Positions 8,239 through 18,600 of a stretch of 61,750 bases of DNA are shown piece after piece. Made by a program: the position numbers and the translations under genes. A model generated the notes under the pieces. It was given only the letters and a program-made list of their open reading frames with translations. It was not told the origin of the DNA and searched no databases. The stretch's first letter is position 1. Every line of letters starts with the position of its first letter. Source of the stretch: a virus; IMG/VR virus record IMGVR_UViG_3300025168_000086, positions 1 through 61,750 of that record, one strand, 5' to 3'.

Positions 8239-8285
8239 TATGGATTTCCTTCTTAATATAGTTTGTTTTGGGTGTACACATAGAG

Positions 8286-8297
8286 TATTTATAAATA
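8286..8297. promoter_or_regulatory. Palindromic divergent T4-type late promoter
   Basis: TATTTATAAATA contains TATAAATA on the plus strand (8290-8297, facing the 8338 gene) and on the minus strand (8286-8293, facing the 8238 gene). Both genes have good ribosome-binding sites and leaders of roughly 35-40 bases, so one 12-bp element can serve two divergent late transcripts. Confidence 0.7.
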
Positions 8298-8337
8298 ATT
8301 ATGAGTTTAGATTACACCACCAAATAAAGGATCGATT

Positions 8338-9333
8338 ATGTCTGATAAAACAACCGAGAACAAACAACAGAAATCACGATTTGGTCAAGTTATATCAGAA
8401 AATGTAGCTTTATCTTCCGCAGAACAGAGGCGAATAGACGATGAGATGAAAAAGATGAACGACAATATCGCACGGGAGGTTGAAAGAAGATCAAGAAGTC
8501 GCTTTACTGGAATAGATCCTACCAGTGATCGATATCGAGGAAGAAGAAACGAAGCAGGTGTTCGGTCCAATCCAGACTTCGATCCGACTGCACCCGGCGC
8601 ACAGGATGCAATTCGCAGAGCACAAGTACGTGATAACTTTGCTCAAGGTCGTGCTCCACAATATGGAGATCCCACACACCCATCAAGGACAGGTACTCGT
8701 GGAAGCACCTATACTGATATCGCGCAAGACAGACGAGGGGTGATTAATCCCGATCGGGAAACAGCTATTCAGGATATTATGAAAAGTGCACCAGAAGGTA
8801 GTGCAGAGCACACAAGGCTCATGGGTCTGGACGATGCAGGCTTACAAAGTGCAATTGATCAGAGAATTTCCGCAAACAACAAGGCTCAAATGGATCGTGT
8901 CAAAGCAGACCGAGAATATAGAGAAATGGAGCAGTTTGGATATCAACCAAGCAATGCCGCTGGTGGTGGACCACCAGATCCAGCTTCAACTCAGAGGTAT
9001 AGAGAAAGATCGCAGGAATACCAAGATAGACAGAGGACCGCATTTGCCGACTATAAATCTGGTGATGCTGGAGACGGAATGAGTCAACGAGACATTTTCA
9101 ATCAGGACATCGCTGCACTGAATAACCAGAGGCGGAGTGCCGGTTCTAGAGAAGACAGAATTGCCATCAATGCGAAAATTCAAGCAAGAAGACAACAAGA
9201 TCGCATAGCGAGAAGAAACATGAGAAGAGATGCTGCTGGTGGTAAATCCAGAGATGAATTTATGCAAAATGAAAATCATTTTCCCACATCTCCATCAGAA
9301 TTTGTTAAAATGTTACGTGAACAATCCAACTAA
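8338..9333 (+). CDS. Highly charged Arg/Gln-rich hypothetical protein (331 aa)
   Basis: Very hydrophilic, rich in R, Q, D and N, with segments such as DEMKKMNDNIAREVERRSRSRF and QARRQQDRIARRNMRRD that suggest long helices or disorder. There are no cysteines, signal peptide or membrane segments. Family not recognised. Start ATG 8338 has AAAGGA eight bases upstream and a late promoter at 8290-8297, so it is probably a late virion or assembly (for example scaffold or internal) protein; that role is only a guess from composition and regulation. The zinc-ribbon gene follows 14 bases downstream. Confidence 0.7.
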   Translation: MSDKTTENKQQKSRFGQVISENVALSSAEQRRIDDEMKKMNDNIAREVERRSRSRFTGIDPTSDRYRGRRNEAGVRSNPDFDPTAPGAQDAIRRAQVRDNFAQGRAPQYGDPTHPSRTGTRGSTYTDIAQDRRGVINPDRETAIQDIMKSAPEGSAEHTRLMGLDDAGLQSAIDQRISANNKAQMDRVKADREYREMEQFGYQPSNAAGGGPPDPASTQRYRERSQEYQDRQRTAFADYKSGDAGDGMSQRDIFNQDIAALNNQRRSAGSREDRIAINAKIQARRQQDRIARRNMRRDAAGGKSRDEFMQNENHFPTSPSEFVKMLREQSN

Positions 9334-9347
9334 AAGGAAATTATATT

Positions 9348-9641
9348 ATGCCGACTTATGATTACAAATGCAGTGCATGTGAAAACTTATGGGAAGAATT
9401 CAGTTTAATTAACGACAGAGATCAACCCACAAATAATCCTTGTCCAGAATGTGGTAAAGAAGAAGTTACTCGTGAAGTGACTGGTTATGGTATATGCGTC
9501 GATACCAATATCACACCAAACAAGAAAACTGGTGGTCAGTGGAATGAACTGATGCAGAAAATGAATAAAACTTTATCGAAGGATGCCCAAGCAGGGCTTG
9601 ATCGTGCAAGCAGTAGATCTGGTCAGCGTTGGTCAGGATAA
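9348..9641 (+). CDS. FmdB-type zinc-ribbon protein (97 aa)
   Basis: MPTYDYKCSAC at the N-terminus is the hallmark of the FmdB/CxxC_CxxC_SSSS family. The two cysteine pairs C8/C11 and C32/C35 (PCPECGKEE) form a single zinc ribbon. The remaining 60 residues are polar with a KMNKTLSKDAQAGLDRASSRSG tail. FmdB-like ribbons are common small phage proteins thought to bind nucleic acid or protein partners; no enzymatic role is known. RBS AAAAGGAAA precedes ATG 9348. It lies between the charged 331-aa protein and the giant Cys-rich gene. Confidence 0.8.
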   Translation: MPTYDYKCSACENLWEEFSLINDRDQPTNNPCPECGKEEVTREVTGYGICVDTNITPNKKTGGQWNELMQKMNKTLSKDAQAGLDRASSRSGQRWSG

Positions 9642-9699
9642 CGAGTATATATAAGTTGACCTTTTAGTTCATGATGAAATTTATGGGAATGTTTAGTTA

Positions 9700-12600
9700 A
9701 TGTCAACACAAAGAAATTGTTGCTGCGATAGCGTAAGACCAGATGTCCCAAAACAAGCTGCCTGTTTGGGTGGTGATAAATTTTTCGTTCGTCAAGGTGA
9801 TGTACCACACTCCGAGAATAATCCCAGTAGATATTATCCACCGAACTATGGAACACCCTCCAATCTTTCAGATCCTAACGATATGAAAACAAACAACGGA
9901 AACTCGTGTATGTTATGCACGAATACTTTAGTTCAGAAAAATTCTAACTTTCCATTTTCACTCTGGGGAACAATGGTCGTCATACCAGGCGGTGCGTTGG
10001 GGTTACAAGATCCAACCGATGACAGCGTTGGTGATGCTCCTCGCATCAAAGGTGATCACCTAGCAGCACTTGATCTATATTATGGGGCACTTCCACCTAG
10101 TGAAAATGAAAGACTCAACCTGCGAGAAGGTCTACTAGATCCAATTCACTCAACATATAATTTCAATAGAGTTATCTCCCTAAACCCATCGGACGCAGAA
10201 AACCCAACAATTGACTTCCCAATTCAAGAAGATCAATTGCCGTTTAAAAATTCATACCTGAAAAAACTTGAACAGTATAAACAGCAAAAAAGATATCACG
10301 TATTTAATGTCAAAAAGAAAAAGAGAAAACTAAAACTCAATAAATCATTTGGCATGAGCCTTAAGCTTCGAGTACCATACTTCACAGCAGACAAAGAAGA
10401 TCAACTTCACGTAGGTGTAAAATCCGACTATGCAGTATTAGATTATCTTGATCACAACAACAGTCTTATTTTTCTTTTCAAATCAAAAGAAAAAAGAGAC
10501 GAATTTGCATTGACAACAGATTATATTGATATAAGATGTATTGACTCGGATAGATCACAATATCGATCGAGAGAGTTATCTCCTGTCATGTTCAAAGATA
10601 CTGTACATGGTATGATGGTGAGGTTTAATGGTAAACAAGACGGTAGCCCTCAAAATGAAAGAGAAATAACCAAAACAACCACAAATGAACGGCTACAAAT
10701 TGTGTTGTGGGGATATGAAGGAAATTCAGATCCCGATATCCCCGTTAATATTATCGGTGCCGAAATATATGTAAATCGTTCAGCGTTATTGAAAGAGACT
10801 CCTCCAATAACAAACGAATTAATTGAAATTATCAATCCTGATTGGACAGAGCAAATTAATAAAATTGCCGATAATTTTGAAGATGATGATATACCCGATG
10901 AACGAGTTTCTGTTGGAGATGGTGGAACACCCGGCACCGAAGCTGCCTGGCTATGTTGCTGTAATGGCGACGAAGCATGTGGTAAATTTGTTCCAAGCAG
11001 CCCGGGATGTTTACAGGGAGGTAATCAGACGCAGGAAGAAAGAGAAGAATGCTGTAAAAATGTAACACCCTCTGTTGGTCAAGGTGGTAACCCAGTCGGT
11101 GGTGGTAATGCACCATGCGTACCAATATTGGCACTCGATACTTGCCCATATCGAATATGTTGCGATTTCAATTACGACAGTCAGACTATTATATGTGATT
11201 GTATTAATACAGATACCGATACTTGCGATGGAAGTTTAAGTCTTAATAGGGCATGTGGTAAATGTGGTTCTGAAATAACTGGTGCGTGTTGTTTACCAGA
11301 CGGAAGTTGTGAGGAAAAAACAGCGGACGAATGTGCCGCTGTTGGTGGAACCTTATTCGAGGGAACATGTGCAGAACTCGAAGCAAGTGGTGATTGTGTG
11401 CAAATGGGGGCTTGTTGTTTCTGTGATGGTACATGTACTGACAACACAACACAACAAGTATGTGAAGACAATAACGGAACTTTCAGTAGTGGAGAGAGTT
11501 GCGCTGGTCTCAACTCAGATCCTACAACTGCATGTATAGCCATAGGTGCCTGCTGTGTAAAACGGAATGATGGTGTATCAAATTCATGTTCACAAGATAC
11601 GACTGAACAAGCCTGTGATGCGCTGGCCGCGAATGATCCGGGGGTGGAGGATACATCATGGAATAAGTGTGGTCTCTGCCCTGGCTCCAGTGGTGGGGAC
11701 GGTGACATAGTAGATTGCGAAGGAGACGGTAATGTCGGTGAACCCGATCCCGGTGGTGGTGTCGGTACAAACACGGAGAACTCCGGAGTTGGCTCATTCA
11801 ACCAGACGGAATCTGCTGAATCGACTAACACGACTAACACGACTAACTCGGGTGATGGAACCGATGGAACCATTGACATTGGTGATACGAACGACTCCAG
11901 TGATCCTGTTCTAGATGTTGATCCCGCTGATGACGGGACTCCGTGGCCAAATGATGAAAGTTTCGATTCGACGCACAACCAGTTTGAAACTGGCGTACCC
12001 GACAATAGTGGCGTACCCGACAATAGTGGCGATGACGGTGGAGTCGATGTCGATGTTTCCGGTGGTTCCAATGCTTATTATATGAACATAAAGACTACTT
12101 ACCAAGAGGGTCAACCAATCTACACAATGTTCCACCACATCGTAGATTATTGGTACTTTGATTGGGGAAGATCTCTCCATGGTGAAGGTCCTGATCTGTC
12201 CACACCCGAAGGTTTCTATGGAATTGGCAAGGGTAAATCACAGTACGGACAGGACCATATATTCACTCCTCAGATTGATCATGATCATTTTGTGCCTGGT
12301 TGGAGTGAAAATGTACCATTTAAATATCCGGGGGCGCCGAATTTTGGGCCAGGTCAAATGGTACCGAAATTTGATGGTCCAAGTGCATTATATGGCATTG
12401 ACGATCAGCTTGATGGTCAAACAGATCAGAATGGAATATTTAATCCAGTAGATTCTGTAGACATAAGCCGTGAGGATTACCTCAGTTGTAGATTCGGTAT
12501 ATCAAATGTAGATTTAATTTGTCATCCAAACAAAGATCGCGGAATGGATGCTAGAAGTGTATGGTCAAACTCTGGTAATAATCCGATCAATGAATGGGGA

Positions 12601-15600
12601 AATGCTAATCTTGGAGAAGCTTCGATACCCCTACCCGGTGGTCAGCAACCAACCACAACGATACCCGACTTGTTGCGCTCGGCATCGTCAGCCAACAACA
12701 GCGGATGTTCGCCATTCTCGCGTTGTCCACACACCTTACACACAAATTTGTCTGGGTATTATGGTCACCCTGCTGAGGGGGTCGCGGAAAATGGGACGTT
12801 TGATGTTCCCGCTAATCAGGGAGGAAGTAATGCTTATACCATGTGGAATCCGGGCCCGGCGACCGCCAACCAGCGAAAATGGGCTTTTGAAACTAGATGG
12901 TTGTGGCAAGGCAATGGAATACATTCTATATGTCCAAAACAGAGTAACTGTCTAGCCCAAGGCGCACCGTATAACAAAACTCCATATCAATCTAGCACGA
13001 ACGCGAGTACCTATGGCACACGAGGAAAAAGTGGGCTGAGTGATTGGCAAGTAACTACCATGGCAGCAGATCAAGACAGTAGATGGCTTCTTGACATTAT
13101 GTCATACGCTGATGCTAAACCGGTATTCTGGAGTCCATTCCACAATAAAAAAGCAAATCTGTATGATTGCCTCGTAGGTGTCATGCATAAAATGCGTGTA
13201 TTTGTACGTGGAGATTTCTGGACAGAATCACTAACTGGTCCATTCCAAACTTGCCCAGATGATCCATTTGGTGTTTGTTTTGAGGGTGAGGGTGCGAGTT
13301 TATCCAAATTAAAACCACACACATTCTACCCACCCCTTGTAAATTCAAAAATGCAAGCATCTGCTGATGGGTGTCAAACATGTTTCTCCAATAACCAAGA
13401 TCCAACTTGCCCATATAAAGACTACACTAAGTATTGTACGACACCGAAATACTGGATTTATAAATGTGCTGGTGTACCTATATTTGACTTTGAATTATGG
13501 GGGTTGATGTTAGAAGGAAAACTAAACATAGGTGATCTAAGTATACTGAGAAAGCCACCCCACCTAAACTTTAGGTATAGTGAGAACTTGGACGAACTGG
13601 ACCGCTTGCAAGCTTTGCGTTCAATAGGTGCCGACATACAAGATATTGGTGAAAAACTTAATGATGCAGGAATCTTAGACATACGTGACTGGAGAGAAGA
13701 ACAGCGTCTAATGTATAGAACGTGGGATCAGTTCTTAGACAAGGGTCGTCCAACGTTAGATCAAGAAAATGCTGGACCATATGCTGGCTTCAATGGGGAT
13801 GGATCTAGAATACCCGGAGTAGTGTGGGGAGATGCTTGTTGTCATGTTACTGATGATGAAGGCACACGATGTGATCCTGAAATAGATAGTCGATTTGCGT
13901 GTACTGAAGACAATATGCAATGGAAGGGTAGAACAAATCTATCAGACCCCCCCATTACGGAAGATTTAAAAAGAAGTGAATTACTACCAATCAGAAAAAG
14001 ATCAGTCGTCTTTATAAAGGATGAGGATGATATTGATTTCGATCCAACAGACAAAATAGGTCTACACTACGTCACTCGGGATCAGTACGAGGATGGTTTA
14101 CGTTCACTTGCTTCTAATGGGGAAGTGGATTCATCATATTATGATCCAACGGATCTACGTGGTGCCTTTTTGGGAAGTCCCCAGAATCCGGGTCCATTTG
14201 CTCGAAATCCTGTAAAGCTTGCGGGTAAATATGGAAGTGCTACTGGAATCCAACCACTAACACCAGATCTTATCAATAAATTTACTGCTTTAGAAAGTCC
14301 AAATCTTGTTCTTTCTGGTGAAATGGGATATTACAACCCAGATCGATACAACAAAAATCCACTTCGTCAAGGTCTTTCACCAAGACAGATTGTAGATACA
14401 AATGGATATTGTGGAGGCACCACGGTCACGAACCCTGAAGACGGTGTCGTCAACCCGACTCTAGGTGCGACTGTACCCGGAACTAGAAGAAGAGAAAATG
14501 ATCCCAGATGGTTACCTTATCCCAATGAAAACGATTATTATGATATTGCAGGTGCCCTTGATAGAAATGAGACAGAGTTAGAAGCAGGGATCATTACCGA
14601 AGAGGAATACCTAGCAGAAAAAGAACGACTAGAAGAGATACTTGAAGAGCAAAAAAATCTAATACGATATTATAAAATATATCTCGCCAACAATCCAATA
14701 TATCTACATGCTAGACCTGGAGGTTGGTCTCATGTTCCGATCACCCGACCAACCGAATTTGGTCTTATTGGATCAATACAACCATGGGATTTACTGAAGA
14801 AAAATAAAGGTGGTCCATACGCACTCCTTGATTTCTATGGATTTGAAAATGCTCCATGTTGGACCCACGGAGGCTCTGCCAACGGTCAGGGTGTTTTTCC
14901 CAGCGTAGCATATCCATATGGAACTCAGATGGTATATTTTCAAATTTACGAGAGTTCATTCACCGGTGTTCCAATAGTTTTACCCAGAGCAAACACCCGG
15001 AATCCTAGCGTTGGTGGTTGGAGTGATCCAAATATAGACTGCAAAGGTCCGAACTGTGGTGTAAATCCCAGTGAACCATGTCAACCACCAAACTTTGGGG
15101 CCCCATGTAATCAATGGATGGATCAACCTCAAATTGGTGTAGGTCCGGGTGGTTGCATAAATAGCTTAAGCGAAGATGGTTTGTGCAATTCATTAGTAGT
15201 CACAGGAAATAATCATGGTCTTCGAATTCGAGAGAAGGTATCATACCAAAATGGAATATGTCCACAAGAACCACTCGGATGTCAAAAGATCGTAAGAATT
15301 GATGAATACTGGAGATCATATTATCAAGAAACTCTAGTATTCCCGTTTGACTACAATTGTGTTCCCAGTGATCTACGATTATCACCGCGCCCCACAGAAG
15401 TACCAGAACCTGCTCCTGGCGGCGAATCGGACGGCGAACCGGAATTGGGAGAAGAATATAGTATACCTGATCCAGCATTTCCAGATCGAGGTGATTTTAA
15501 TGCGGAGAACATAGTTGGTTGTATAGAAAGAGTTGGAGGAATCTATGACGATTTAATTCCCAGACCAAACAACATGCAGCCGGAACACGATAAGGTTTCT

Positions 15601-18600
15601 TATGGTGCAAAACTTCGAGAAAATACTCATGTATGTGGTGATGATCCGTGTTCATGTGCCGGCTCGGGAGGTGGACATGCTCCTTGTAATCCTTCTCAAT
15701 CTTGCCCCGGGCCCGACTGCCCGTCGTTCTGTGGTTGCTGTTGTGACAGGGTTGAATGTGAAACTTGTCGGCAATGCGGTGAGGTAGATGCTAGTGGTAT
15801 TATAGAGTATGGTATAGAGACTGGTGGTCCAGATAAAGCTTTTCAGAGAGCACCACAGGGTTGGTATGTTCCTTATATTGTACAGTATAGTTGGAGTGAA
15901 ACTCCAGTATTCGATCCACCTGAATTAGAAAGCGAGGGTTGTGGTTCAGGTGGATACATATGCAAACGTATAGCAGACCCAAGTAATATAAAACCAGCCC
16001 CAGTGGTATTCGGGTGGGGCGCGAAGATAACATATTTCCCAATCCTTCAGATCGAACCAAGATTCAATAGTGGTGTGTGTAGATTATCTCGCCACTGTCC
16101 ATTTTCTATTGCAAAAAGTGGTTTCTCCTCTCTTAAATTAGATCAATCTTTGCCATATGGAAGTTCGTGGTATAGATGCGGGGATGCAATCGATGGTCCA
16201 CCAACACCCCACGATTGTTATGATGATGACAATCTCCCACCACGAGTTGATCTGGAAATTAAAACACTCAAGAGAGTAAAAACTGATGTTAATAGCAGAA
16301 CATTATTCCTAGATGAATTAGACTCTGGCAACTCAAACATAGGATATCCAAGTGCATACGTCAATCCCACCGAGGATGAAGATGCAGAAGATGTCGAATT
16401 TTACTGTTCGGTCAAACGATCAGATGAAGAATTCGAAGAAACTGGTATTGTGACCGACATACCGTTGCTACACTGGACATCTACCAGTCTCGGTGGATTT
16501 AGAGAAATTAGATTCACTAATATAATCAATCCAATGGAAAAGCATATTCGTAATGCTGCCAAAATTTTAGATCCGGAAGATGTTAGAGAGATTTATGGAT
16601 CACCCATAGGATGGAGAACATTTAAGGATTTAGAATTACACAAATCGGGATTTCCGCCAAATCAGATTGTTGGTGGTCCACCAGAATATCCCGGTTGGTC
16701 TCCACCAGAGTTACCATCCCCCGTTCCCGCCGATCAAAGAAGTGATCATGGATCACCGAATGCATCTGGTGCTCAGGACGCTTCATCACCATATAGATTC
16801 TTTGAATTAAATCACGACGAAGGTAGAAAGGTGGGTGCAATCATTCCATTCGGTGGATGGTTTGGTGGTGGTAGGTTCCTTGAGCCAGACACCTACCCTT
16901 CCAGTGAGATTCAGTTAGATCCTGATACGTCTCCACCATTCAGACCAAAAAATCTAAATGAAAAGGTACGTGGTGATTCGTATACTAGTGATGTTGCATA
17001 TATTCACTGGTATGAAGCCTTTGATAATTCCGATTTCGGAACCGATCCATGTCTACAATGTGATGCAGACGGTGAACCTGAAAATTGTTTGGTACAGCCA
17101 GGAGAAATTTGTCCAACTCCAGTTAATCCAGCCCGAGGTGTTATGGCTGGTCTACCATATTATCGCTATGATAATCAAGTGAATCCTGACGGAGGAGGAG
17201 GCGCGCCCTACGACAGAAAAAATAGAGACTTGTATGTCAACTATGGACCACCGGGATCCCTACCGGGCTATGCTAGTAACGGACGGGACGATTATATAGG
17301 AGTAAATAATCGACTAGAGGCAGGAGTTGCAGACGAAATAAATCGCGAAGATCTTGCCGATCGCGAATTTAGAAATGAGACTGTTTTAGGAACGGTGATG
17401 TTTATTTTCGATGATTTTGAAGACATGTATACCGCAGCGGTAACAAATAAAATGAGTAAAATGAGTTTACGTATTGATCCCGATTCATGCGAGACTAGTG
17501 ATTGCTCGGATTGGCCTCTTCGTGGTAGATACGAATTAACCAATCCAGCATTCATATTTGATCCAGCAGTATCTCCACCCTGCGAAGGAAGAAGCAATAT
17601 ACCACTCGTGACTTATAGTGGAAGAGGTTTGCAGGGTGATAGATACAATGATGTTGGATATTACGTCTGGGGCAATATCTTCTGTGATTCGACATCAGAT
17701 GCGTGTATTGATGATAATCAGGAAGATATTAATATCCCCGGTGAAAAATATTTTCCGAATGCCCTAGCATATGATTTGACTATGCTTCCACCCGATGCAT
17801 ACACGGATCAAGAAGATTATACCACAAATGGACCCGGCAGTAATCCTATAAGATCGGTTTCTGCACCTCATTACGATGAAAATGGTGACATGTTATATGA
17901 TTCATGTGTAGATTCACCTCACATTGAAGACGGTCAAGATGGTTGTTTTGACCCATGGTGTTCTCGGGTTGATCCAGCCGGCAACGATCTGAATTGCTCC
18001 AATGACCCTTCTGACTCTACTATATGTGAAACCGCCCCAGACGAATTTAAGGACTCATGTGCATGTGTTGGATTTAGAAATTGTCTCGAAGCATTCTATG
18101 CGAAATTGCACACGACACTTTCCAAGGATAATACAGTTAAAATTCTATTAGAGCCGCCTGCATGTGCATTATATGGTGGTGCAGATCCGGGCGGACTAAG
18201 ACCAATATGTAACTGTACTGATAATGAAGAAGAGTTAGGGCGTTGCACACAAGCTGATGATCCAAATTTACCTGCCCCCGGATCTCTAATAGATGACTAC
18301 TCAGAGACTGGATCAGGCTCACGACCAACAAGTGCCGAGTGTTGTGCAGCATTCTCATCAAATCCACTTTTTGCTTACTGCAATGATGCTAGGTTTGGTG
18401 GATGGGATCAAAATTGCTCTGACGGATTTGCGGCCTATCTAAATTCCCCTGATGTTTCTCCATACTGTACTAATCTTAGCTGTAGCACTGGCGTTGGATC
18501 TTGCTGTACCGCGCATAATACACCATTCTGTGACACACCATCATGTTGTGGAGCGGTATGTGACATTGATCCCAATTGTTGTGAGTTTGGATGGGATGAG

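Noticed and set aside
11822-12027. Tandem repeats considered as CRISPR or recombination sites
   Set aside because: Units are 9 and 18 bases, without spacers, and keep the coding frame; they are linker repeats.
11181-12071. 296-codon minus-strand frame opposite the giant Cys-rich gene
   Set aside because: Ser/Pro/Thr low-complexity mirror of the acidic linker, no ribosome-binding site, opposite a long convincing gene; a shadow frame.
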